Of a stretch of 26,933 bases of DNA, positions 1-7,178 are shown piece by piece. The position numbers were made by a program, and so were the translations under genes. Position 1 is the stretch's first letter. Each line of letters begins with the position of its first letter. The stretch covers positions 1 to 26,933 of the forward strand of contig DASZMZ010000076.1 of the NCBI GenBank assembly GCA_035551455.1, given 5' to 3'. Below the pieces are notes generated by a model. The model worked only from the letters and a program-made list of their open reading frames with translations. It was not told the DNA's origin and made no database searches. Origin of the DNA: Sulfopaludibacter sp035551455 (GTDB lineage Bacteria; Acidobacteriota; Terriglobia; Bryobacterales; Bryobacteraceae).

Positions 1-1
1 C

Positions 2-523
2 CGCGGCGAACCAACCGAGAACTTTCAGGAGTATCTCGACCAACACATCGACCGGTTCCAGCCCGCCGACGACGTCGAAATGAATCTCGTCGAAGAAATG
101 GTCGCCGCCGCCTGGCGCGAACGCCGCTCCGCCGGTCTCCAGACCCAACTCTTCAATCAGGAATTCGACGACCTCGAAAACTCCGGCGACGACCTCCGTC
201 ACACCCTCAAAACCTTCAACAAACTCGCCACCTCCCCCGCCATCGCCCTCCTCCAACGCTACGAAACCCGCTACCACCTCACTTACCACCGCTCCATGGC
301 CACCCTGATGAAACTCCAAAAGACCCGCCAGGCCGAATCCGCCATACCAAACGAACCCAAGCCGGAGCCCAACCCCGACCCCATCGCCCCCATACCAAAC
401 GAACCCAAGCCGCGAAGCGCGACTAATCCCCCAATCCCTAACCCCCAGCCCCCAACCCCTAGCCCCTGTCTTCCCCGGCCCCCGTTTCCCGCGTCCCTGC
501 GCGATAAACTGGACCTCACATGA
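2..523 (+). CDS. Hypothetical helical protein, 5'-truncated by the window edge
   Basis: The frame is open from base 2, so the true start lies outside the window; the first internal ATG (base 80) is not the start. The visible part is about 173 residues. Roughly the first 115 are charged and predicted helical (NFQEYLDQHIDRFQPADDVE, then LVEEMVAAAWRERR). This resembles a family of acidobacterial hypothetical proteins whose N-terminus usually carries a short segment like TGPRTPEGKARSSRNA; that segment would be off the edge. The last 60 or so residues are a Pro/Asn-rich tail encoded by a 23-bp direct repeat and a 7-nt C-rich repeat, and the tail looks added on rather than part of the fold. The stop overlaps the next start as ATGA, suggesting translational coupling. 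No function is known to me. Confidence 0.75.
   Translation, partial: RGEPTENFQEYLDQHIDRFQPADDVEMNLVEEMVAAAWRERRSAGLQTQLFNQEFDDLENSGDDLRHTLKTFNKLATSPAIALLQRYETRYHLTYHRSMATLMKLQKTRQAESAIPNEPKPEPNPDPIAPIPNEPKPRSATNPPIPNPQPPTPSPCLPRPPFPASLRDKLDLT
342..412 (+). repeat. Direct repeat, two 23-bp copies
   Basis: Identical 23-bp copies lie at 342-364 and 390-412, 48 bp apart, and are in frame (48 = 16 codons), giving the peptide IPNEPKP twice. They sit in the proline-rich tail of the truncated hypothetical gene, just before the C-rich heptamer array. This fits slippage or duplication in a low-constraint tail. Confidence 0.85.
423..466. repeat. C-rich heptamer array (telomere-like, G-quadruplex motif on the minus strand)
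   Basis: From 431 to 465 the sequence reads as five consecutive 7-mers: CCAATCC, CTAACCC, CCAGCCC, CCAACCC, CTAGCCC. A further imperfect unit, CTAATCC, lies at 423-429. The minus strand therefore carries at least four runs of three or more G separated by 2-3 nt, which satisfies the standard G-quadruplex pattern. Because 7 is not a multiple of 3, translation runs through all codon phases and gives a Pro/Asn/Gln/Ser-rich peptide. The array ends about 55 bp before the start of the flavoprotein gene. Confidence 0.8.
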
Positions 524-2280
524 TCCGCCGCGACTTCCTCAACCACGCACTCCTCGGCGCCGGCGCCGCCCTCCTCAACATGCCCGCCCCCGCCTTCGCC
601 GACACCTACACCGGGTACGCCGGCACCGGCGACTACGCCCGCTCCAACGGCGACCCCTGGCCCGTCGTCCAAGCCGGCCACAAGCTCCGCGACGCCAAAT
701 TCCAGTCCCTCCCCGTCCTCGATACCGGCGAACTCTTCGACCTCATCATCGTCGGCGGCGGACTCAGCGGACTCAGCGCCGCTTACTACTCCCAAAAGGC
801 CGCTGCCCGCCGCTGCTTGATCCTCGAAAACCATGCCATGTTCGGCGGCCACTGCAAGCAGAACGAGTTTCTCATCGATGGCCACCGCCTCATCGGTCCC
901 CAGGCCTCCAACGATTTCGGAGTCCCCCGCCGCGGCTCCCACAACCAGATGGACGACCTCTTCACCGAGCTCAACATTCCCCGCGAATTTCAGTGGGCCG
1001 AGTGGTCCCCCAAGCTCGACCGCCTCCGCATCCCCCGCGACAACTACTCGCACATGGACGGCATCTACGACACCCAGGTCGACGTCGGCTACTGCTTCAA
1101 CGGCAAGTGGACCAACAACATCTTCGCCCACAACCTCGACGCCACGCCCTTCTCCGACCCCGTCAGGCGCGACCTCCTCAAATGGCGAAACACCACCGGC
1201 GGCTCCGAGCAGGTGCAGCGCCACCTCGACTCCATCACCTACCGCCAATACATCGAGTCCGAACTCGGCCTCAGTCCCGAGGTGACCAAATTCGCCGAAC
1301 CCGTCACCGGCCTCATCTGCGGCGCCACACCGGACGCCGTCTGCGCCCGCGCCGCCCACACCCTCGTCCGCCCCACCAGCTCCCAACCCGGCATTTCCTT
1401 CCCCGGCGGCAACACCACCTTCGCGCGCCACCTCGTCAAAGCCCTCATCCCCCGTGCCATCCCCGGCAATCTCGCCTTCGACGACGTGCTGGCCAACTCC
1501 GTCGATTTCCGCGCGCTCGATGCGCCGGACGCGCCCACCCGGCTCCGCCTCGGCGCCACCGTCGTCCGCGTGCAGCATGAAGCTGCCGGCGTTTCGGTCG
1601 TCTACGAGCACGGCGGTAAGTTGTACCGCAGCCGTGCGCGCGCCGCCATCGCTGCCTCCGCGGGCTGGGCCAATCGCCGCATCCTCGCCGACCTCCCGCC
1701 CGCCCTCGCCTCGGCCTATGACGACTTCACCTACGCCCCCGCGCTCAGCGTCAACGTCGCCCTCCGCCACTGGCGCTTCCTCTATAAACTCCGCGCCCCC
1801 GCCGTCCGCTATTTCGATGGCGACTTCGGATGGTCCTGCAACATCCGCCAGTCCATGGTGGCCGGCTCCTTCGCGCCGCCGCTCGATCCCGATAAGCCCG
1901 TCGTCCTCACCTTCTACACCGGCATCTACCAGGCCGGCCGCTCCGCCAAAGAGCAGGGCGACATCGGACGCAAGCAGCTCCTCGCCACCACCTACGCCGA
2001 GTACGAGCGCCGCATCCGAAAGCAGATGACCACGCTATTCGCCGCCGCCGGATTCCGCGCCACCACAGACATCGCCGGCATCGTCCTCAATCGCTGGGGC
2101 CACGCCCGGGTCGTGCAGCCGCCGGGATTCTATTACGGTGTGGATGGCAAACCTTCGCCGCGCCAGATTGTCGAAAAGGGCTTCGGCAAAATCGCCATCG
2201 CGCATGCCGAGTTGAACGGCCACCAGAACGCCACCGGCGCACTGGCCCAAGGTAAGCGTGCGGCGGAACAACTTGGATAA
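520..2280 (+). CDS. Tat-exported FAD-dependent amine oxidase, spermidine-dehydrogenase-like
   Basis: A 586-residue protein. Residues 1-28 look like a twin-arginine signal (RRDFL at 3-7, then an Ala/Leu/Gly-rich stretch ending near AFA). An FAD-binding Rossmann motif follows at about 75-90 (LIIVGGGLSGLSAAYY), with Glu103 at the end of the second strand, then FGGHCKQNEF at 108-117. This order and length (P. aeruginosa SpdH is around 620 aa) match spermidine dehydrogenase-like NAD(P)/FAD proteins. The C-terminal WGHARVVQPPGFYYG fits the FAD-proximal closing segment. The expected role is periplasmic oxidation of an amine such as spermidine, but the substrate is inferred from family only. The start overlaps the previous gene's stop (ATGA). 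It converges on the amidohydrolase gene with an 11-bp gap. Confidence 0.85.
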   Translation: MIRRDFLNHALLGAGAALLNMPAPAFADTYTGYAGTGDYARSNGDPWPVVQAGHKLRDAKFQSLPVLDTGELFDLIIVGGGLSGLSAAYYSQKAAARRCLILENHAMFGGHCKQNEFLIDGHRLIGPQASNDFGVPRRGSHNQMDDLFTELNIPREFQWAEWSPKLDRLRIPRDNYSHMDGIYDTQVDVGYCFNGKWTNNIFAHNLDATPFSDPVRRDLLKWRNTTGGSEQVQRHLDSITYRQYIESELGLSPEVTKFAEPVTGLICGATPDAVCARAAHTLVRPTSSQPGISFPGGNTTFARHLVKALIPRAIPGNLAFDDVLANSVDFRALDAPDAPTRLRLGATVVRVQHEAAGVSVVYEHGGKLYRSRARAAIAASAGWANRRILADLPPALASAYDDFTYAPALSVNVALRHWRFLYKLRAPAVRYFDGDFGWSCNIRQSMVAGSFAPPLDPDKPVVLTFYTGIYQAGRSAKEQGDIGRKQLLATTYAEYERRIRKQMTTLFAAAGFRATTDIAGIVLNRWGHARVVQPPGFYYGVDGKPSPRQIVEKGFGKIAIAHAELNGHQNATGALAQGKRAAEQLG

Positions 2281-2291
2281 ACCCGCAGTAG

Positions 2292-3155
2292 TTACTCGCC
2301 CAGCCCCAGCGCCCGCGCCGGATTCGTCTTCGACATCAAATCGATATCGGCCTGCGAGATTCCCTGTCCCCGCAGCGCTTCGAAAAACGCCGCCAGCCCG
2401 TCGGGATGCAGCGGATTGTCCGCCTGTCCCAAATCGCTCGCCAGGATGCAGTGCGCCGCGCCCACCTGCCGGATCGCGTCGGCATACTCGCGCGGTTCGG
2501 CCTCTTTGTTCTTCCCCACCAGGCCGTTGTAGACGAACTCCAGGTAGGCCCCCTGCGCCGCCGCTTCGCGCATCTGCGCCACCGTCATCTTCACCGGCGC
2601 AAGCATCGCGTGCGTCACCACAATGTGCTGCACGCCCTGCCGCCGCGCCTCCCGGATGATCATCAGACCTTCGGCCGCCGAGGAGTGGCCCGTCTCCAGC
2701 GTGAGTCCGTGTTGGGCCGCCAGCGCGATCACCTGCACTACCTCCGGCAGCAGCCGGCCATCTTTCGATACCGCAACGAAAGGCCGCGTCTCCTTCGAAT
2801 AGCGCACCTGATTCTCGGCGTCGAACGTCGGCATCCAGATCACCCGGCCCCAGCCGCCCTTCATCAGCACCATCCGTTCGATGGCCGCCGGATTGACGCC
2901 GCCCACCGCGCGGTTCAGGTCGATGCCGCCAAAAATTTCGATGCCCGGCACTTCCTTGCGCACAATGTAGGCCAGCGCCGCGGTAGATTCATAATGATTT
3001 TTCAACACCAGGCCGCGCATGCCGCGTGCCTTCGCCAGGCGCGCCAAATCGATCGCGTCGATGGAGCGCGGCATGCTGTCCGGGTCGCTGTGTACGTGGA
3101 TGTCGATCACGCCCGGCAGCGCCGCGGCGGCCAGAAACAGATACGCCGCGATCAT
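2292..3155 (-). CDS. Putative metal-dependent amidohydrolase (DUF6282-like), possibly exported
   Basis: A 287-residue TIM-barrel amidohydrolase. Metal-site candidates are visible in family order: HVH at residues 20-22 (IDIHVHSDPD), His54 (KNHYES), His158 (ETGHSS), His183 (VTHAM) and Asp242 (ASDLG). The first 15 residues are hydrophobic and resemble a short leader joined almost directly to the first catalytic strand, so export is possible but not certain. The start is the ATG preceded by GGCGGAG. The gene is last in a minus-strand run, 54 bp after the glycoside-hydrolase-like gene, and is probably co-transcribed with it. The metal site looks complete. The substrate is unknown; DUF6282 members are generally annotated only as amidohydrolases. 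Confidence 0.8.
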   Translation of the reverse strand: MIAAYLFLAAAALPGVIDIHVHSDPDSMPRSIDAIDLARLAKARGMRGLVLKNHYESTAALAYIVRKEVPGIEIFGGIDLNRAVGGVNPAAIERMVLMKGGWGRVIWMPTFDAENQVRYSKETRPFVAVSKDGRLLPEVVQVIALAAQHGLTLETGHSSAAEGLMIIREARRQGVQHIVVTHAMLAPVKMTVAQMREAAAQGAYLEFVYNGLVGKNKEAEPREYADAIRQVGAAHCILASDLGQADNPLHPDGLAAFFEALRGQGISQADIDLMSKTNPARALGLGE

Positions 3156-3209
3156 GCTCCGCCCACGTCAGAGACATAAGGATTCATAGATGAAATGATA
3201 ACGAATCGC

Positions 3210-5366
3210 CTACAAGTCGAGAGCCACCACTTCATGGTCCAGAATCGAGGGGATCGTCAGGCTCACCGTTCCATTCCCGTACTGCACCGCCGGCCGTCCG
3301 CCGCTCACCAGCAGGTGTACCGCCTTCGGCCGCACCGCCGAACGGATCGTCACCTTCTGCGGCGGCGTCGGGATGAACTCGCGCAGCGGCCCCTTCATCA
3401 TCATGGAATTCGTCAGGTTCACCAGGTGTACGGTCATCGAGCCCTTCTGCGCCCACACCGTCACATCCAGAATTCCGGGACCCGTCACCGTTACCGGCCG
3501 CGCCTCGTTGGCGGCCCAGTCCACGGCGTTGCGCAGCAGTTTTCCGTGGTCCGGAGAAAGCACTTCCCAAAACGTCCGGTCGATGTCCCACGGGAAATAA
3601 ACCACCCGGCCCTTGCCGTGTTCCTTCAGAAAAACTTCCGGGATGTCCGTCTTCTCCACGCGCGGATAGACTTCTTCCATCGGCAAGTCGGGATAGCTCG
3701 GAATCAGCGTCAGAGGCGCGCTCGCATCCGTGCCGCGCGTGTGTACCCGCGCCACTCCGTTGATGATCCGCGGAGCGTCTTCCAGTCCCGCCAGCAGCGG
3801 GTGCGGACCCTGCAAGCGCAGGTACGAATTCTGCATGCGCGCATCCACCGCGCCGCCGTACGTTGCGCCGAAAAGGTCGGCCAATCCGAAGTCATTCCGT
3901 CGCACGCCCCACTCGTCGTAGAGCGAAGTCTCGTACGTCGCCACAATGCTCCCGCCGCGCCCCACGTACTCTCGAATCTGCCGGCACTGCGCGTCAGAGA
4001 GCGCCGCGATATTCGGAAAAATCAGCACCTGGAACGCGTCCACGTGCGCCGCGTCCAGCAGCTGATCGTGCACCATCTCAAACGGAATCCGCGCCTCCAC
4101 CAGCGCCTGATAATAGCCCAGCGTGTGGTCTTCCACTTTCTGCCGGGCCTGTCCCGCGCCATAGAATTGCGCCGTCTGCTGCGAGTAGACCATCGCCACG
4201 CGCGCCAGCGGACGCTCGTTGCGCAGGTACCGCTCATTGCGGAAGTGCCACGTGTACACGTCTTCCACCGGCTGCAGCCAGCGCTTATCGCGCAGCGTGC
4301 CGGAGAACTTCGTGAACCACGGACGCAGCCCGTTGGCAATCCCGTCCAGCGCCCACAGCCGCACTTCGGCTCCGCTCTGCACCGAGTCCTTCCACCGGTA
4401 CGCCTCCTCCACGCCCACGCTGAAGATGCCGCCGATCGGCTTGGTTCCCATCGTCGAACGGTACTCTTTCCCGTTCTTTCCGTTGGCCCACGGCGCGGCC
4501 AGCCCGCTGCGCGCCTGCCGGTCCGCGAACAGGATCGGCGCGGTCTCGCCGATAATCCGCATATTCAAATCGGCCAGGGCGCCGCCGCCGGAGTTGGGAA
4601 TGTAGCAGGCGTCCGGCTTGATCTTGCGGATCGCGTCGTCCCACACATGCCACAGTGCGAACAGCCGCTCCTGATGCCACGCCATGTAAGCGCGCCGCGC
4701 CGGATCGTGCGGATTGCTCGTGCGCGGAAGGTCCATCCCGCTGGCCTGATGAAAATTCTCGCGGCAGTGCTCGCAGTAGCACATCCCCGACCCCGACCAG
4801 CGATTGCTAAAGATGCCGTCCACCTGGTACATGCTGACTATCTCGCGCGTCACCTCCGTCATGTACTCGAAGTTGTAAGGACCCAGCGCGCACGTCACCC
4901 ACAGCTCCGGCGAGGCCCAGTGCTTGCGCTTCTTCCCATCCGCCTCCACCGCAATCCAGTCGGGATGCGCGTCATACACGTCCTGATGGACGGCGTGCGG
5001 ATCGGTCCGCGCGATCACCACCATATTCTGCTTCCGGCAGCCCGCCACCAGGTCGCCGAACGGATCGCTGCTGCCCAGCCACGGAGTCTTGTAATGCATC
5101 GGGATCTTCGTGGGATAAAATGCCACGCATCCACCCGCGCTCAGGCAGGCCGCGTCGGAGTGCGTCCGCCGGAAATACTCCAGCCAGAACGCCAGGTCGT
5201 ACTTCCCCGGGTCGTCCTCCACCAGCGTGAGTTGCGCCCACCGCATGGGCTTGTCGAACCAGCCCTGTGGCGCGCGACCTGGAAGTTGCGGCGCCGTCTG
5301 CGCCGCCGCCTGCGTCAACGCGGCCGCTCCCGCAGCCCCCAGAAACTCCCGGCGAGTCGATGGCAT
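3210..5366 (-). CDS. Tat-exported glycoside-hydrolase-like protein with beta-galactosidase trimerisation-type domain
   Basis: A 718-residue protein. The N-terminus is a clear twin-arginine signal (TRREFLGAAGAAALTQAAAQ, residues 4-23). Residues about 35-350 look like a TIM-barrel of the hypothetical glycosyl hydrolase GHL6/GH42-like type: FYPTKIPMHY at 83-92, IARTDPHAV at 118-126, DGIFSNRW at 183-190. A cysteine cluster C196-x-C198-xx-C201 (CYCEHC) resembles the metal-binding cysteines seen in GH42-type barrels. Residues about 390-610 resemble the glutamine-amidotransferase-like trimerisation domain (VAMVYSQQTAQFYG; LIFPNIAALSDAQ). A beta-rich C-terminal domain follows. The likely role is periplasmic carbohydrate hydrolysis with unknown substrate. 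AAGGA lies 7 nt before the start. The gene sits 15 bp after the M20 gene, as in an operon. Confidence 0.8.
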   Translation of the reverse strand: MPSTRREFLGAAGAAALTQAAAQTAPQLPGRAPQGWFDKPMRWAQLTLVEDDPGKYDLAFWLEYFRRTHSDAACLSAGGCVAFYPTKIPMHYKTPWLGSSDPFGDLVAGCRKQNMVVIARTDPHAVHQDVYDAHPDWIAVEADGKKRKHWASPELWVTCALGPYNFEYMTEVTREIVSMYQVDGIFSNRWSGSGMCYCEHCRENFHQASGMDLPRTSNPHDPARRAYMAWHQERLFALWHVWDDAIRKIKPDACYIPNSGGGALADLNMRIIGETAPILFADRQARSGLAAPWANGKNGKEYRSTMGTKPIGGIFSVGVEEAYRWKDSVQSGAEVRLWALDGIANGLRPWFTKFSGTLRDKRWLQPVEDVYTWHFRNERYLRNERPLARVAMVYSQQTAQFYGAGQARQKVEDHTLGYYQALVEARIPFEMVHDQLLDAAHVDAFQVLIFPNIAALSDAQCRQIREYVGRGGSIVATYETSLYDEWGVRRNDFGLADLFGATYGGAVDARMQNSYLRLQGPHPLLAGLEDAPRIINGVARVHTRGTDASAPLTLIPSYPDLPMEEVYPRVEKTDIPEVFLKEHGKGRVVYFPWDIDRTFWEVLSPDHGKLLRNAVDWAANEARPVTVTGPGILDVTVWAQKGSMTVHLVNLTNSMMMKGPLREFIPTPPQKVTIRSAVRPKAVHLLVSGGRPAVQYGNGTVSLTIPSILDHEVVALDL

Positions 5367-5381
5367 CGTAGTCCTTTCGCG

Positions 5382-6686
5382 TCAGCCGGCCTGCATCACT
5401 GCGACCCGCATCAATACATTAGCGCCATTCGCGCAATCCTCCCACCGCGTCAATTCGCGCGGCGAGTGGCTGATCCCGCCCACGCTCGGCACAAAGATCA
5501 TCCCCATCGGACCCAGCGTCGACATCGCCTGCGCATCGTGGCCCGCGCCGCTCGGCAGCCGCTTCGTCTTCAAGCCCATCCCCGCGCACACCGCCTCGAT
5601 GGCTTCCTGCACTGCGGGCGTAGCCAGCGCCGGGTCGTGGTGCGCCACGGGCTTCATCTCGATCTCGGTCCCGGTCTTCCGTGCGATCTCCGCCGCCCGC
5701 GCGCGGATCTGCGCCGCCAGCCCCTGAATCTTCTCCGCCGAAAGGTCGCGCAGCTCAATGGTCTGCACCACGCGCCCCGGCACCACATTCGGCGCGTTCG
5801 GCGTCACCGCGATCTGTCCCACGGTCCCCACCTGACGCCCCGGCGTCGCCCGCACAATCTCGTTCACCGCAATCGTCAGGTACGACGACGCCACGAGCGC
5901 ATCGTGACGCTCCGCCATCGGCGTCGTGCCCGCATGATTGGCGAAGCCGCGGATTTCCGCATCGTACCGGTCAATCGCCACGATGCCTTCCACCACCCCC
6001 ACCGGGATTCCGTCGCGCTCCAGCGTCCCGCCCTGCTCGATGTGCAGTTCCAGGTAGCAATGAAAGCTGCCCTTCGCCCGCACGGCCTCGCCGATCCGCT
6101 CCGGATTGCCGCCGATCTTGCGAATCGCGTCGCGCTTCACGCCCCCGTTCCAGACCGCGTCCAACTCGCCCGCGTCCAACCGTCCCGCGGCGGCGCGACT
6201 CCCTGCCAGACCGTTATTGAAGGCCACGCCCTCTTCGTTCTGCCAGATCACCACTTCCAGCGGACGCCGCGTCGTCACCCGATTCTCATTCAGCGTCTGT
6301 ACAGCCTCAATCGCCGCGAGCGACCCGAGGTCGCCATCGAAATTTCCGCCGTTCGGCACCGAATCGATGTGCGATCCGAACAGCACCGGCGGCAGCGAAT
6401 CGTCCGTCCCGCTCCGCCGTGCCGAGATATTCCCCGCGGCATCGATCCGCGGCTTCAACCCGGCCGCTTCCATCAGCCCCATCACGTACCGCCGTCCCGC
6501 CACATCGGCATCCGAGTACGCCACCCGGCTCACCCCGTCGGCAAACGTCCCGCCCGCCGGACGCCCAAACACGCTGAGCGCCTCGAGGTGCGCCCGCAAG
6601 CGCCCTCCATTCACCGCCGGCCCCGCCGCTCCTCGCGCCAGCGGCGCCAAAGCCCAAGCCGCCAGGAAACTCCGTCGATCCACCAT
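5382..6686 (-). CDS. M20-family Zn-dependent amidohydrolase (allantoate / N-carbamoyl-amino-acid hydrolase type), Tat leader
   Basis: A 434-residue protein from the ATG at 6686. The frame is open further upstream, but the residues there (through an AT-rich intergenic zone) do not look like protein; this start has a GGGGGG tract directly upstream and begins a Tat-like leader (DRRSFLAAWALAPLARGAAG). Metal ligands of the AllC/HyuC group are present: His106 (GSHIDSVPNGG), Asp117 (FDGDLG), Glu151/Glu152 (NEEG), His215 (LHIEQG) and His407 (GISHSPRE). NHAGTTPM at 250-257 is the dimerisation-domain signature. The protein should cleave an N-carbamoyl or ureido group. A Tat leader is unusual, since most members are cytoplasmic. 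First gene of the minus-strand run of three. Exact substrate unknown. Confidence 0.85.
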   Translation of the reverse strand: MVDRRSFLAAWALAPLARGAAGPAVNGGRLRAHLEALSVFGRPAGGTFADGVSRVAYSDADVAGRRYVMGLMEAAGLKPRIDAAGNISARRSGTDDSLPPVLFGSHIDSVPNGGNFDGDLGSLAAIEAVQTLNENRVTTRRPLEVVIWQNEEGVAFNNGLAGSRAAAGRLDAGELDAVWNGGVKRDAIRKIGGNPERIGEAVRAKGSFHCYLELHIEQGGTLERDGIPVGVVEGIVAIDRYDAEIRGFANHAGTTPMAERHDALVASSYLTIAVNEIVRATPGRQVGTVGQIAVTPNAPNVVPGRVVQTIELRDLSAEKIQGLAAQIRARAAEIARKTGTEIEMKPVAHHDPALATPAVQEAIEAVCAGMGLKTKRLPSGAGHDAQAMSTLGPMGMIFVPSVGGISHSPRELTRWEDCANGANVLMRVAVMQAG

Positions 6687-6837
6687 CCCCCCAGGGTAAC
6701 CCCGGAAGCAGGCCACTCGCTTTCGCCTGCCAACCAGCCGGAAAAGTGCGTTCTGGCGCAACTGCCGGAAAATATTTTCGATTTTGTGATCGAAACGCCT
6801 GCCTCCATCGTCTATATGAGTAGTGAGTGGAATGATT
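6687..6837. promoter_or_regulatory. Divergent intergenic region between the M20 run and the LeuCD-like run
   Basis: These 151 bp must carry the promoters for two divergent runs. The centre (about 6768-6820) is AT-rich against high-GC surroundings. I see no convincing -35/-10 pair: TATATG at 6813-6818 on the plus strand and AATATT around 6771-6776 are only loose -10 candidates. A 7+7 inverted repeat lies at 6776-6795 and is listed separately. Confidence 0.5.
6776..6795. promoter_or_regulatory. Perfect 7-bp inverted repeat, candidate operator
   Basis: TTTCGAT (6776-6782) and ATCGAAA (6789-6795) are exact reverse complements separated by TTTGTG. The element lies in the AT-rich centre of the divergent region, where a regulator could control both runs. 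There is no T-tract suitable for termination, and no gene ends nearby, so a terminator is unlikely. No regulator gene is adjacent. The reading as an operator is inference from position and symmetry. Confidence 0.35.
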
Positions 6838-7176
6838 ATGGAAACCAGGGCAGGAACTTTTACACTGGCGCACTTCCGCGCCAAAACGGACCACCAACTG
6901 CACGCTCTGATCGCCAGCCGCCTGGAGCGCGGGCTCTTTCACGCCCGCGTGCTGCTGGATCCCGAAGTGCGCCAGCGTTGGGCGTCCATGGACGAATTCA
7001 CCAACCAAGCGGAGAGCGCTTACAACGACGTTGCCCGCCTGCTGCCCTTACTGCGTGGTATCCCGGCGTCCGAACGGCTCCGCCTGGAATCGCGCCTCAT
7101 TCAACTCCGCGAGATTCTGGACTGCGCCATCATCTGCACGGAAACGCCCCGCGTACATGCCGCTGCTATGCTGTAG
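6838..7176 (+). CDS. Small hypothetical helical protein heading the LeuCD-like operon
   Basis: About 112 residues from the ATG at 6838. Alternative starts are ATG 6832 and GTG 6823; none has a strong ribosome binding site, so the start is uncertain by up to five residues. The protein is almost all helix-forming, with charged amphipathic segments (HQLHALIASRLERGLFHARVLL; SERLRLESRLIQLREILD) and no membrane segment or signal. It resembles small acidobacterial helical hypotheticals, often present in several copies per genome, but I cannot name a function. The stop is 2 nt before the GTG of the aconitase-family gene, so the two are almost surely co-transcribed. Confidence 0.65.
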   Translation: METRAGTFTLAHFRAKTDHQLHALIASRLERGLFHARVLLDPEVRQRWASMDEFTNQAESAYNDVARLLPLLRGIPASERLRLESRLIQLREILDCAIICTETPRVHAAAML

Positions 7177-7178
7177 CA

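Noticed and set aside
283..1770. Long minus-strand frame rich in Gly/Val/Ala/Glu.
   Set aside because: It is antisense to the spermidine-dehydrogenase-like gene, has low-complexity composition and no motif; it follows from codon bias.
6687..6884. Extension of the M20 protein to 500 residues.
   Set aside because: The added residues come from an AT-rich intergenic zone and place the Tat leader internally; ATG 6686 with a G-tract upstream is a better start.
3195..7178. Stop-free plus-strand frame of about 1328 codons upstream of and continuous with the LeuC-like gene.
   Set aside because: It runs antisense through three well-supported minus-strand genes, is rich in Arg/His/Pro as expected for the complement of GC-rich codons, and shows no domain before the LeuC homology.
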